Shown: positions 17,964-26,759 of the stretch, in pieces | Layout: each line of letters starts with the position of its first letter | Numbering within the stretch: the first letter of the stretch is position 1 | NCBI RefSeq assembly: GCF_024723825.1 | Contig: NZ_JANQBQ010000001.1 | Location: 496,001-560,000, forward strand | Origin: Romboutsia lituseburensis | GTDB taxonomy: Bacteria > Bacillota > Clostridia > Peptostreptococcales > Peptostreptococcaceae | DNA: 64,000 nucleotides | Direction of reading: 5' to 3' | Notes under the pieces: generated by a model | Database searches by the model: none | What the model was told of the DNA's origin: nothing | What the model saw: the letters and a program-made list of their open reading frames with translations, nothing else | Made by a program: the position numbers and the translations under genes

Positions 17964-18731
17964 TCATTCAACTAAGTCAACTATAAAATCATAAAATTTT
18001 TTTATTACGTAACTAAATGACATACTTTCATCACTTATCCAATTGTCATATCTAATTGATGTTTGATTGGCTCCTCCTGGTTGGAATACATTAGCTATAC
18101 AACCTACCTTAACCTTATTTTCACTTGATATACTCCAGTTGTACTTATGCCTTTCATCAACCTTTGATAAATATTCATTTACACTGTCTAACAAATCACC
18201 ATAAACAACTTTAGCTCCTTCTAACAATAAATTTTCTAGTGTTCCTTTTGAACTATTATCTGGGAAAAAATAATAGTGTAGATTTATAATTTCCCCTCTA
18301 ACTCTACAATGACCAACCAAAAAATCTTTTTTATTTATCACCATATCCTTATTATATTTTTTAAATTTATCATCAAAAGATTTTTGTGCACTATTTTGAT
18401 CTGCGTCAAATATAGCACATACACCGTTTACTTGCTTTAATTCAGCTTTTGTCATATTACTCAAATACAAGTCTATATCATTAATTATATTTGTAGCACC
18501 ATTTGAAGAAACAATTGTCACACATAGGTTATTTTTCATAAAAAACGACGGCATTGGTATATGTCTATCTAGTCTATTGTTTATAAATGGGTATGTTCTA
18601 GGAATTCTATCTTTCCACATTTGAGGTAACTGATCTATATTATTAGCTTCTTTAAAGTGTCTAAGAAGTAATACTCTTGCTACACAGTTTACATCATGTA
18701 CTCCTTCAACAAAGAATATAAAGCTTCTCAT
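17964..18731 (-). CDS. TOPRIM-like nuclease protein paired with an ATPase
   Basis: 255 aa. TOPRIM-type signature: Glu in FIFFVEGVHDVN (about residue 9) and the DxD pair in GVCAIFDADQNSA (about 119-121), the metal-binding triad of OLD-type nucleases. This resembles the DUF3226/DUF4435 groups. The remainder, with PGGANQTSIRYDNWISDESM near 218-237, has no recognised motif. Its ATG overlaps the ATPase stop by one base (TAATG), so the two are translationally coupled. Split ATPase plus TOPRIM pairs are known in phage defence (PARIS AriA/AriB, OLD and Gabija relatives), and a defence role is inferred from that. All three acidic residues are present, so an active nuclease is expected. Confidence 0.75.
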   Translation of the reverse strand: MRSFIFFVEGVHDVNCVARVLLLRHFKEANNIDQLPQMWKDRIPRTYPFINNRLDRHIPMPSFFMKNNLCVTIVSSNGATNIINDIDLYLSNMTKAELKQVNGVCAIFDADQNSAQKSFDDKFKKYNKDMVINKKDFLVGHCRVRGEIINLHYYFFPDNSSKGTLENLLLEGAKVVYGDLLDSVNEYLSKVDERHKYNWSISSENKVKVGCIANVFQPGGANQTSIRYDNWISDESMSFSYVIKKFYDFIVDLVE

Positions 18732-19774
18732 TATCTCACATCCTGACCTAGAAAAGTTCTAATATCTTTTAATCTATTGCCTGAAAATTTAGTGCTATAG
18801 ACATTATTGTCGTATGTCTCTATTCTAAAGCAAGATAGATCATCAATTTCCTCATCCATAGACATTATAATTCCATCTATTACCTCTAAGCTATGAGTTG
18901 TGCAAACTAGCTGAACCTCATATTCTTTACAAAATTCAATAAACCATTTAAATACTTCAATCATCATATTTTTGTGTATAGCTGTTTCTATTTCATCTAC
19001 TAAAAGTATACCTTGCTTTGCATTTATAACGGCTGAAGCTAATGTAAGAACTTTCTTTATACTATCTCCAAAGCTAAATAACGGCATTTCTCCATTGATT
19101 TTGTGATGTATATATGTTCTTTGGATATTATTTTTACTATTTTTCGTTACTACATTAAAATCCAATATATTTTCATCAAATTTTTTTAGCAACTCTATTA
19201 TCTTCAATTTTTCACTTAATTCTATATTTTCTATAGTTTTATTTATCAATCCATCTTTAAAATGGTCATATGGTGTTATATATATGATTTTTATGATGTC
19301 ATAACTACTATTCTCTATTACACTTTGATTCTCCTTTAACTCTATCTTTTTCTTTGTAATACTTTCTTCATTTAACTTAACACTTATAGTACCTTTAAAT
19401 GATTTTTGATTATAATCCTTTAAACAAACACTATCGAATTCTAAATCATTTGACAAACTTCCTTTTAGTACTAACTCTCTACTTTTGTTGTTTATAATAG
19501 AGTTTATGTGTATACTTTTTAGTTCATCTTGTTGTTTTGGAAATAGCTCTAAAAAAAGTTCAAATTTAGACAGGTAAGCACTGTCTCTTCTTGATATGTG
19601 TTTTAAAATAGTTTTTAGACTATTTTGGCTTTGTAATAATGATATTGCTTCCAATAACGATGTTTTACCTGTGTTATTATTTCCAACTATTATATTTACG
19701 TTTGATAGATCGTTTAACTCTAGATTTTCTATCCCTTTGAAATGTTTTATATTTAAATAGCTCAAATAATTCAT
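18731..19774 (-). CDS. AAA/ABC-type ATPase of an OLD-like module
   Basis: 347-aa SMC/ABC-like ATPase. N-terminal YLNIKHFKGIENLEL and Walker A IIVGNNNTGKTSLLEAISLL (about 29-48) are classic for OLD/AAA_15/AAA_21 proteins. Middle region about 90-220 is a variable insertion. Signature-like FSFGDSIKKVLTLASAVI (about 233) precedes Walker B GILLVDEIETAIH (about 255-267) and the H-loop CTTHSLEVI (about 294). It lacks a fused TOPRIM domain; that function is in the next gene. First gene of the pair, probably with a promoter in 19775-19900. Confidence 0.85.
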   Translation of the reverse strand: MNYLSYLNIKHFKGIENLELNDLSNVNIIVGNNNTGKTSLLEAISLLQSQNSLKTILKHISRRDSAYLSKFELFLELFPKQQDELKSIHINSIINNKSRELVLKGSLSNDLEFDSVCLKDYNQKSFKGTISVKLNEESITKKKIELKENQSVIENSSYDIIKIIYITPYDHFKDGLINKTIENIELSEKLKIIELLKKFDENILDFNVVTKNSKNNIQRTYIHHKINGEMPLFSFGDSIKKVLTLASAVINAKQGILLVDEIETAIHKNMMIEVFKWFIEFCKEYEVQLVCTTHSLEVIDGIIMSMDEEIDDLSCFRIETYDNNVYSTKFSGNRLKDIRTFLGQDVR

Positions 19775-20096
19775 AAAATCACTTCTTTCTTATTATCAAT
19801 ATATAATTATATATATTTTAAAATTTCTATATATTACTAAAAAGTCATTTTAGTATTAATTTTTAATTTGTGGATATAATTTACATATACTCATTACTAA
19901 CCTTATATATTTTATTCATTAAAAGGTATAGGCAAATATTGCTTATACCTTTTTAAGCAGTACAAAGTAGTTTGTGGCTATAAAGTATATAGCTTACACA
20001 GTGAATTAAGTAAAGTGAATTTTTTATATTTATTTAATTAAATTGATATAAATTATCTATATATTGGCAATAATCTATTTAGAATTATTAATTTTT
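19775..20096. other. Gene-free stretch with an orphan hairpin
   Basis: This 320-bp spacer between the divergently oriented ATPase gene (minus) and the 92-aa gene (plus) should hold both promoters. It also contains a strong terminator-like hairpin at 19921-19954 with no gene next to it to terminate. No ORF with a ribosome-binding site was seen. Confidence 0.5.
19921..19954. terminator. Orphan bidirectional terminator-like hairpin
   Basis: AAAAGGTATA and TATACCTTTTT form a stem with inner GCAA/TTGC pairing. It has A-rich and T-rich flanks in both directions. No gene ends beside it: the ATPase gene starts leftward and the small gene starts rightward. It may end a short untranslated transcript or be left from a lost gene. 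Confidence 0.6.
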
Positions 20097-20109
20097 AAAA
20101 GGAGTGTAT

Positions 20110-20388
20110 ATGGATAGTACTGCGATTTATCTTAAGTCTAAATTAAACTTAAATAATTTTACATTAATAAAAACAACATCTAATAGATTTATTGCTTTTA
20201 AATGTTGTTTTAAATATACTAAATGCATTTATATAAATGTTTTTGACAATTATATTGAAATTAAAATCGATAAAGTTTTTGATAATAAATATTTTTATAA
20301 TGGTATAGAAAGGATATTAATTTCTAAAAAAGTATTTAATAATATAGATGATTCAATTAATTATATTCAAAAAAATCTAGCAGTTTAA
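20110..20388 (+). CDS. Hypothetical protein, 92 aa
   Basis: Unrecognised small protein, with aromatic and basic residues and no signal peptide or transmembrane segment. The ATG at 20110 (MDSTAIYLKSK) is chosen over an upstream GTG at 20104, because AAAAGGAG ends at 20104: this overlaps the GTG but is correctly spaced for the ATG. Ends with SINYIQKNLAV and is followed by a terminator. Next to the putative ATPase-TOPRIM defence module but on the opposite strand. Function unknown. Confidence 0.55.
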   Translation: MDSTAIYLKSKLNLNNFTLIKTTSNRFIAFKCCFKYTKCIYINVFDNYIEIKIDKVFDNKYFYNGIERILISKKVFNNIDDSINYIQKNLAV

Positions 20389-20403
20389 AAATATGTATAA
20401 ATA

Positions 20404-20440
20404 AAGAGGTATCATAAATTTAATTTAAGATACCTCTTAT
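20404..20440. terminator. Bidirectional terminator between convergent genes
   Basis: AAGAGGTATC and GATACCTCTT form a stem extended by AAATT/AATTT, between the plus-strand 92-aa gene and the minus-strand glycosyltransferase gene. A and T runs on opposite sides serve both directions. Confidence 0.85.
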
Positions 20441-20447
20441 TATCATA

Positions 20448-21674
20448 CTAATAATTAAAGTTTAATATATTTTCTTCTAATCTATTACATAAACCATTCC
20501 AGGTTTTATCTTCCATATTTATCATTTTATTTCTAGTATTATTTTCTACAATATTTAATATCATATTGTTTATAGCATATGTTAGGCTATTTTCAAATTT
20601 TGGCAGTTCATTTTCATAAGGAACTCCTACGTCTTTCATAGTAGGTAAATCTACATAACTAATTTTATTACTATTATTTATTGCTTTTCCTATCCATCTC
20701 TTTACGCCAGGTATATCAGTAGTAATAACATTACATCCACATGCTAAAGACTCTATAACTACTAACGGTAAACCTTCAAAAAATGAGGGTAAAACAAATA
20801 TATGAGACTCCCTAAATAATTTAGATAGTTCTGTTTGTTTTATTTTTCCTAAAAAATTTATATTATAATAGTTTTCTTTAGCTAAATTAACAATTTCTTC
20901 ATATTCATCCTTATTGTTGCCATCTCCAACTATGTTTATATTTAGAAATTCCTTAGAGTGTGTTAAATTACTCAACGACTTTATAAATGACTTAAGCCCT
21001 TTTGCCTTAGCTATTTTGCCAGCATATGTTATGTTGATGACATCATTTGATAAACTGTTCTTATTTTTAAAAAATTTATTTTCATCATATCCACTTCCTA
21101 ATGTAAATACTTTTGATGGGGATATATTAAATATCTCAATTATTTCTTTTCTTTGCTCATCATGAAGAGCAAATATAGCATCTAAGTTTTTTATATTTTG
21201 TATTATATAATCTTTTTCTAAATCATGATTATTAAGTTGCCTTAAACAAGTTCCATGACAAACACTCACTACAGGGATATCCCTTATAATTTCTTTCACA
21301 TAAGATGTAAGCAAATATAAGTGATGACATATTATTAAATCTGGTTTAAATTCGTTTAGTGCTTTATCTATTCGAATTTTAAAAGCTGACTTTAAAGAGT
21401 TAACCATATTTTTATCCATTTCTTTATACATTGTACTCTTATATGGCATTACATCACTCATACCAACAACATTAAAAGGTAATTCTGTTGTATTAAAGTT
21501 TACCGGATAAAACTTTATATTTTTATTAAACAACATTTGCTCATCGTATTTATCTATCCCCGCTATTACCGCTTGCTTATGCCCTATTTTTTCAAACCCA
21601 TTTACCATACCACACATATATATTCCACTACCTGTGCTGTTTGGTTTTTGAGTTATTATATGAAGTATATTCAT
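20448..21674 (-). CDS. Glycosyltransferase family 4-type
   Basis: 408-aa GT-B fold glycosyltransferase. N-terminal domain starts ILHIITQKPNSTGSGIYMCG. Linker and C-terminal domain carry NITYAGKIAKAKGLKSFIKSL (typical NFVGRL..KG motif), INIVGDGNNKDEY, NFLGKIKQTEL and the nucleotide-sugar EX7E region FFEGLPLVVIESLACGCNVI (about 295-314). No transmembrane segment. It is 34 bp downstream of the PP2C-like gene and probably co-transcribed. The acceptor (polysaccharide, glycolipid or protein) cannot be read from sequence. Confidence 0.88.
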   Translation of the reverse strand: MNILHIITQKPNSTGSGIYMCGMVNGFEKIGHKQAVIAGIDKYDEQMLFNKNIKFYPVNFNTTELPFNVVGMSDVMPYKSTMYKEMDKNMVNSLKSAFKIRIDKALNEFKPDLIICHHLYLLTSYVKEIIRDIPVVSVCHGTCLRQLNNHDLEKDYIIQNIKNLDAIFALHDEQRKEIIEIFNISPSKVFTLGSGYDENKFFKNKNSLSNDVINITYAGKIAKAKGLKSFIKSLSNLTHSKEFLNINIVGDGNNKDEYEEIVNLAKENYYNINFLGKIKQTELSKLFRESHIFVLPSFFEGLPLVVIESLACGCNVITTDIPGVKRWIGKAINNSNKISYVDLPTMKDVGVPYENELPKFENSLTYAINNMILNIVENNTRNKMINMEDKTWNGLCNRLEENILNFNY

Positions 21675-21708
21675 TTTGTCCCCCTTGTTGTGTCAATTAT
21701 CATTTGTT

Positions 21709-22560
21709 TTAATCTACATTTAAGTATATACACGATGAATCGTCTTTTACCTTAAACCTAGGAAACTTAATTGTTTTAAAATCATCTTCTTCCATACTAC
21801 GAAGTTTTGAATAAATAACCCCTATCCCATCATTTATAGCTCTGTCTAGTAAGTCATTTTCATTTATAAGGTTATATCTATCACTAATACATGAAAAACC
21901 ATCACTTGCCATTAAAATATCTATATGTTGATTTACTTTTATTTCTCCATAAATAGCTTTTTCTATAGCCTTTTCTTCAAACTCTAATATCCAGTAACCG
22001 TTTTCAGTATTCTTTTTTAGTCTATTATTAATTATTGTTTGCATTACACTTGTTTTAATTTCTTCAAATGAAAGGTTTGAAAGGTTGTCTAGGTTTTCCA
22101 TTTCATCATAAACAATTTTATCTAGTCTACAAAGTGTTCTGTCCTTTATTATATGAGTATTCTCCCCTATTTTCATATGTAAGGAACAGTCCCCTAGTAA
22201 TAAATATTCTATTATATTGTCTCTATATTTTATTATAGATATAGAACTTGATGGTGTATCCAATTTTTCTATTTTAGTTTTTTCTACTTTTGAGTAATAT
22301 TCTGATTTTATGCTACTTATTCCTTCAATCATAATTTCTTTTATAGTTTTCTCTTTATTAATATTTTCATAAAGATACTTATTCCACCAATTTACATACC
22401 ATTTCGCATCACTTTCTTTGCATACTAAATTTTTATTGTTAAGTCCTGTAGCCCCATCTAGCACCCACGCTCCCCAAGGTGTTACTCCAACAATATCTTC
22501 ATTATATTTAGCACTACCTTTGTAACATAAAGTATCACAACTGCTTATGTTTATTGACAT
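21709..22560 (-). CDS. PP2C-like protein phosphatase
   Basis: Start placed at ATG 22560 (MSINISSCDT), which has a GGAGG ribosome-binding site; an upstream in-frame start lacks one. 283 aa. Metal-binding motifs of the PPM/PP2C fold: EDIVGVTPWGAWVLDGATGL (Asp-Gly pair), LLGDCSLHMKI, ILMASDGFSCI and the C-terminal DDSSCIYL. The domain is complete, so phosphoserine/threonine phosphatase activity is expected. It leads a two-gene unit with a glycosyltransferase; no kinase partner is adjacent. The substrate is unknown. Confidence 0.85.
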   Translation of the reverse strand: MSINISSCDTLCYKGSAKYNEDIVGVTPWGAWVLDGATGLNNKNLVCKESDAKWYVNWWNKYLYENINKEKTIKEIMIEGISSIKSEYYSKVEKTKIEKLDTPSSSISIIKYRDNIIEYLLLGDCSLHMKIGENTHIIKDRTLCRLDKIVYDEMENLDNLSNLSFEEIKTSVMQTIINNRLKKNTENGYWILEFEEKAIEKAIYGEIKVNQHIDILMASDGFSCISDRYNLINENDLLDRAINDGIGVIYSKLRSMEEDDFKTIKFPRFKVKDDSSCIYLNVD

Positions 22561-22797
22561 AACACTCCTCCAAATTAGTGAAATATATAAGCCTATATTA
22601 ATTATCACGACTTATATTAACATATTTTTATAGTTATATTTGTCGAATTTTCTGTTAACTATAAATAAACTAATTAATCTATTTATATTAATTAGTTTCA
22701 GTATAAATAATATATATCCTTTAAAATAATTACTGTTTTTCAAATAACAATAAAAAAGTTGCTTAGCTCCTGCCGCCAGCAATCTAAAAACATGTCA
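22561..22797. other. Intergenic stretch before the dispersed repeat
   Basis: AT-rich spacer that includes the promoter of the PP2C-like gene on the minus strand. It also contains a short GC-richer patch with alternating GTTGC/GCAAT motifs near 22758-22800, next to the repeat copy described separately. No gene seen. Confidence 0.4.
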
Positions 22798-22903
22798 GTT
22801 GCTCAAAAATATCATTTTTTACTTTCACAAAGGTGTTGATATTAATATACTTCTTGACTTATCCATAGTTTTTGATGTATTATAATGCCCTTAAGCATAA
22901 AAA
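22798..22903 (+). repeat. Dispersed intergenic repeat, copy 1
   Basis: About 105 bp beginning GTTGCTCAAAAATATC and ending CTTAAGCATAAAAAA. A second copy in the same orientation lies at 59229-59334. Shared blocks include TCATTTTTTACTTTCACAAA, GTGTTGA, CTTATCCA and AGTTTTTGA; by eye roughly 80% of positions agree. No ORF. It could be a transposon-derived remnant, a MITE or a conserved RNA. Confidence 0.8.
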
Positions 22904-22940
22904 AATGTCTCAAATATTTTATAAAATATTTGAGACATTT
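22903..22940 (-). terminator. Terminator after the YjeM-type permease
   Basis: Perfect stem AAATGTCTCAAATATTTT with its complement, 6 bp after the permease stop at 22947, with an A run on the plus strand that becomes a T run on the minus strand. Confidence 0.9.
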
Positions 22941-22946
22941 AATTTA

Positions 22947-24482
22947 TTAACTAGCTTTTTTCATTTTTTTATTATTTTTAGCATATCTTCTTTCATAATT
23001 AGTATATAAGAAGAATGCAATTAAACCGAATATAGCTGGACCTAATATCATCATTATTGAATCAAATACTTTTCCATCTATTGCAGGTTGAGCTATAGAG
23101 AATATATTTGCAAATCCAACTAATAATCCTATTATTATAGCTGCTCCTGTTGCTACTCCTTGAGTTTTATAAACCATATATGCCTTATCAACTTCTCCAC
23201 TTAATTGCTTTTTCTTGAATTTAGGGAAAGCTGCTAATAAGAATAAGTATGGTATTGTCATTGCAACATTAGTCATTAAAACTAATATATTAAAGAACTC
23301 AGAAGCTCCTTTACCACCAAATGAAACTAGTAGTATTAAAGCTATAACTATTACTGCTTGGAACTTCATAGCATTTACTGGCATTCCGTTTTTGATTTCT
23401 CCAAGTTTTCCTGGCCATACTTCTTTTGGTGCCCCAGAAATTAAAGTTTTTAATGGAGAATAAGTTAATGTAAAGAATGCTCCTGTGAAAGCTAAGAACA
23501 TAGAGAATCCAACGAATCTTGCTGTCCAAGCTCCCATTTGTACAGCTACTGCGTTAGTCGTTCCCATAGCCTGTCCTAGTTGGTATCCTAAGTTGTTCAT
23601 TAAAACATAAGCAACGTTACCCATATGAACATTTTCTCCTGATAAAACATCTGCCCAGTTAGTGAAAGTACCACATGCAAATATACCTACTGCATATCCT
23701 ACTGATATAACTACAGCTGAAATAACAAGACCTTTAGGGAAGTTTTTCTCAGCATTTTCAGTTTGGTCAACTAATCCACCTAAAACCTCAAGTCCACCAA
23801 ATGCAAATATTGCAAATGTAACAAATGATAATACCATTAATGGTGTTTGGTATTGAGGATTAGGAGATGTTAAAAATGCTTGTGAGAAGCTTTCAACTGG
23901 TTGAGATAATTCTCCACCATTTAATGCTACTACAGCAACTGATCCTACTAATAAAACTACATTTAATAAAGCAACAAATGTTCCTCCTATAGAGGTTATC
24001 TTTGTTATTTTTTCAACTCCCTTAGTTCCTACAACTGTAACAAATAATATCCATATTGATCCTAATAATCCTATCGTTTTAGTTGAATCTAATCCAAGTA
24101 TACTCCATGTAGCTGTCATATCTGATCCAAATATAGCATTTGAGAACGGTATCCATATCCCTGAAGATACGTTAACCATCCAGATTATGTAAGATGCATA
24201 CCACATAAATGTACCTATAAATGCGAACTTAGATCCTACTGACTTTTCCATCCAAGAATACATACCACCACTTTCGTTTTTAAATGCTGAACCAAATTCA
24301 GCCATCATGAATGCGTATGGTATAAAGAATACTAATGCACTTAGTATATACCAAGGAATTGCACCATACCCCATTAAGTAATATGATCTTGGCATATTAG
24401 CAAAACCAAATACTGATGTAAATATCATTAATATTAATGACATTAGTGTAAGTTTTTTAGCGCTGTTTGTGTTATTGCCCAT
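22947..24482 (-). CDS. yjeM: APC-family amino acid transporter, YjeM-type
   Basis: 511-aa inner-membrane protein with about 12 transmembrane helices. The N-terminal ASK..LTLMSLILMIFTSVFGFANMPR matches the glutamate/GABA-family APC group containing YjeM, as does GAIPWYILSALVFFIPYAFMMAEFGSAF with the GGMYSW motif. Ends with a basic cytosolic tail. The true substrate is not known even for E. coli YjeM. It stands alone behind a long leader of about 470 bp, with an AGAGGTG ribosome-binding site. Confidence 0.88.
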   Translation of the reverse strand: MGNNTNSAKKLTLMSLILMIFTSVFGFANMPRSYYLMGYGAIPWYILSALVFFIPYAFMMAEFGSAFKNESGGMYSWMEKSVGSKFAFIGTFMWYASYIIWMVNVSSGIWIPFSNAIFGSDMTATWSILGLDSTKTIGLLGSIWILFVTVVGTKGVEKITKITSIGGTFVALLNVVLLVGSVAVVALNGGELSQPVESFSQAFLTSPNPQYQTPLMVLSFVTFAIFAFGGLEVLGGLVDQTENAEKNFPKGLVISAVVISVGYAVGIFACGTFTNWADVLSGENVHMGNVAYVLMNNLGYQLGQAMGTTNAVAVQMGAWTARFVGFSMFLAFTGAFFTLTYSPLKTLISGAPKEVWPGKLGEIKNGMPVNAMKFQAVIVIALILLVSFGGKGASEFFNILVLMTNVAMTIPYLFLLAAFPKFKKKQLSGEVDKAYMVYKTQGVATGAAIIIGLLVGFANIFSIAQPAIDGKVFDSIMMILGPAIFGLIAFFLYTNYERRYAKNNKKMKKAS

Positions 24483-24911
24483 TGTTTCACACCTCTATAT
24501 TTATTTTTTGTCTTTACCTTTAGATGATTAAAGGTTAAAAAGATTATACACTCTTCGATTCTTTTCGACAACATTTTCGCAGATTGTTATAATTTTCATA
24601 ATAATTGATTGTTTTTAAATTTTACAAAATTAGAAATCTAACCAATTTTAATTTTCTTTTGTTTGTCTGTTAAATATATTTTACATTATAATATTTTTAA
24701 TGTTTAGTTGGGTTTTTTTAGTATTTTGAACACTTTTTTCTTAATTTTTATTTTATTCATATTTTTTATTAATGAATATTTTAAAATAATATTTATCATT
24801 TTTGGTTTTTTTGTTAAGATAGATTCACCAAGTAAAAAAATCTGAATTTTAGGAATATGAAAAAATCATAAATATTTTTTTATTTTTTTTTATATTTTTT
24901 CATATTACAAC
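24483..24911. other. Long AT-rich spacer upstream of yjeM
   Basis: Roughly 430 bp without a gene. Minus-strand transcription of yjeM must start here. The only clear structure is a short hairpin (ACCTTTA with TAAAGGT) near 24517-24536, close to the start codon. No riboswitch or T-box signature that I know could be recognised. Very low GC content. Confidence 0.45.
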
Positions 24912-24949
24912 AAAAAAAGACTTCCTATAAATTATAGGTAGTCTTTTTA
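24912..24949 (-). terminator. Terminator after the C_GCAxxG_C_C gene
   Basis: Stem AAAAAGACT..CCTATAA with TTATAGG..AGTCTTTTT, 8 bp past the stop at 24957; T run in both directions. Confidence 0.88.
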
Positions 24950-24956
24950 TTTATAT

Positions 24957-25319
24957 TTAACCTTGTAATAACTCATTTAAAGCTTCGTATGAAAAATCTA
25001 TTATTTCCCCACAACTTACTTTATTTCTTTTTAATTCAGAACATATTTCTGTATTATATTTTGCTCTTACTCTAGTCATTAGTTCTCTAGAATAACTTCT
25101 CGCTTCATTTGGTATAGAGCTGTCTTCTCTTCCTTTTATAAATCCAACAACCATAGCAGCTGCATTTACAGCACCACATAAACTACCAACGGTCATACCT
25201 ACTCCCATACCACTTCCTAGAGATACAGGTATATTTGTATTATGTTCTTCATTGTATGATTTTATTATTGCCTCTGCACAAGTGTATCCTTGTTGATGAT
25301 ATACTGAAGGTTTTGTCAT
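24957..25319 (-). CDS. C_GCAxxG_C_C family redox-type protein
   Basis: Small Cys-containing protein of the C_GCAxxG_C_C family. Visible motifs are YTCAEAIIKSY, GSLCGAVNAAAMVVG, and C-terminal CSELKRNKVSCGEII. Members are thought to be redox or electron-transfer linked, but their role is not established. The reading frame has three ATGs at its start. The one at 25319 (MTKPSVYHQQG) is preferred, because the GAAAGG ribosome-binding site abuts the first ATG and is properly spaced only for this one; this gives about 120 aa. Single gene with its own terminator. Confidence 0.85.
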   Translation of the reverse strand: MTKPSVYHQQGYTCAEAIIKSYNEEHNTNIPVSLGSGMGVGMTVGSLCGAVNAAAMVVGFIKGREDSSIPNEARSYSRELMTRVRAKYNTEICSELKRNKVSCGEIIDFSYEALNELLQG

Positions 25320-25426
25320 TGCCATCATCCTTTCAATCTTTTCTATTTTTTCTATTGTTTTTAAGTTCTCTTTATATTATAACATTTTTCCATATTTTTC
25401 TGTGACTTTATCACATAATTAAAAAC

Positions 25427-25466
25427 AGCATATAGACTAACTAAAAAAACGATAATCTATATGCTA
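25427..25466 (-). terminator. Terminator after the small membrane protein gene
   Basis: AGCATATAGA and TCTATATGCT pair around an A-rich loop; GTTTTTAATT follows on the minus strand. It starts 6 bp past the stop at 25472. Confidence 0.8.
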
Positions 25467-25471
25467 TATAT

Positions 25472-25753
25472 TTAATGTTGATAATAGGCTAGAAAAGTTA
25501 TTATCGATAATAATATTATTGGTAAAATAGTGTTAACTATTAATTTTTTATTTTTAATATTTTCTTTTATATCTACTAACCCAAAAACTACAAATGGTAA
25601 TATAATCGGAGGAATCGTAATTAAAACCGATTCTGGGCTACTCATAGCAATAACCGTCATGTTTCCTATAAAAAACAAATAATATATCGTAGATATAATT
25701 TTTTTAGTTTGATTTTCACTTCTGAATCCTGGGACTTTAGAGAATATATCCAT
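25472..25753 (-). CDS. Small membrane protein, 93 aa
   Basis: Unrecognised. Three hydrophobic segments can be seen: about 19-36 (IISTIYYLFFIGNMTVIA), 43-60 (VLITIPPIILPFVVFGLV) and 72-88 (TILPIILLSIITFLAYY), separated by basic turns. Probably a small integral membrane protein. TATGGAGG ribosome-binding site is well placed. Transcribed separately from its neighbours. Function unknown. Confidence 0.7.
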   Translation of the reverse strand: MDIFSKVPGFRSENQTKKIISTIYYLFFIGNMTVIAMSSPESVLITIPPIILPFVVFGLVDIKENIKNKKLIVNTILPIILLSIITFLAYYQH

Positions 25754-25843
25754 TTATTGCCTCCATATATGCTAAAATAATTTTAACTAAAAACGTTATT
25801 ATATGAATTAGAATACATCAAATTTATAAATCTGTCTAGTTTT

Positions 25844-26566
25844 TTATAGAAATGACCACATTAAAATAGCCACAAGCAAAACTCTCATTAATATCTCATT
25901 TACCTTATTATAAAATATATTGCAGTAAATTGGATTATTTGTGGTGTTATCTATATCACTTTCAATCAAATCCTCTGGTTTCCCATATACAACTTTTTTA
26001 ATACTTTGATCATACACAAATTCATATCTATTAGTAGATAAATTCATTTTTTGATATTCATAGTTGTTAATACTTTTATTAAAGTTCATGCTAAATGCTA
26101 TAACTTCAGCCATATTAACTACAAAGTTTAAATCTTTGCTTGAGAATAAATCACTATCGCTTACAATGCCTATTATAGAGTAGTCTCCTATACTAGGTAA
26201 ACTTTTACCAACACCTTCTCCTGGTATAATTGATCCTTTGTAAACATGTATCTGTCCTATAGATTTTTTACTTCCTACACAAGCGTCTATTGCAACAAGT
26301 TTAGATGTTGGATGTATTGATTTTATATATTCTAATTTTTCATTTATATTTAGAGCATTAATAGTTTCGCCTATTATACCATAAACTTTATTTTCTATAT
26401 TCATACTTTCAAGCATTTTGCCAACTACTGGACCTAAAGAATCTAGTATACATCTATCAGTTCCAATACATATAATTACTGTGTCATCATCTATGATTTT
26501 GCTTATCTGTGTTGTTAATTCAAATAAGGCATTCTTATCATCATATTTTATTCTTAATAAACACAT
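25844..26566 (-). CDS. yyaC: YyaC-like sporulation protein (GPR-related fold)
   Basis: 240 aa. The core (about 20-165) matches YyaC/DUF1256: IICIGTDRCILDSLGPVVGK, LVAIDACVG, and GEGVGKSLPSIGDYSIIGIV. This is the fold of the germination protease GPR, and YyaC is used in sporulating Firmicutes. This copy has an extra ~65-residue tail. It ends in a hydrophobic stretch, ILMRVLLVAILMWSFL (about 225-240), at the very C-terminus, which looks like a tail anchor. It supports a spore-forming host. GGAG ribosome-binding site. Confidence 0.85.
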   Translation of the reverse strand: MCLLRIKYDDKNALFELTTQISKIIDDDTVIICIGTDRCILDSLGPVVGKMLESMNIENKVYGIIGETINALNINEKLEYIKSIHPTSKLVAIDACVGSKKSIGQIHVYKGSIIPGEGVGKSLPSIGDYSIIGIVSDSDLFSSKDLNFVVNMAEVIAFSMNFNKSINNYEYQKMNLSTNRYEFVYDQSIKKVVYGKPEDLIESDIDNTTNNPIYCNIFYNKVNEILMRVLLVAILMWSFL

Positions 26567-26713
26567 TATTTTAGTCTCCTAAAAGATTTTAATTATATAT
26601 ATTCTAACTTTATTTCCATTTACCTTCTTTAATTTATGTATACTTATATATTTTGAGATTTGATATTAGTCAAAAAATAAGAATTTAAAATTGTAATTTA
26701 AATTATAAAATCA

Positions 26714-26740
26714 AAAGAGAGTAATATTATTACTCTCTTA
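26714..26740 (-). terminator. Terminator after the DegV-like fragment gene
   Basis: Perfect palindrome AAGAGAGTAATA with TATTACTCTCTT about 20 bp past the stop at 26760; minus-strand continuation TTGATTTTATAATTT. Confidence 0.75.
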
Positions 26741-26759
26741 ATTTATATATTATTTATGT

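Noticed and set aside
24483-24911. Riboswitch before yjeM
   Set aside because: The leader is long, but no known riboswitch core sequence could be recognised; only one short hairpin near the start codon.
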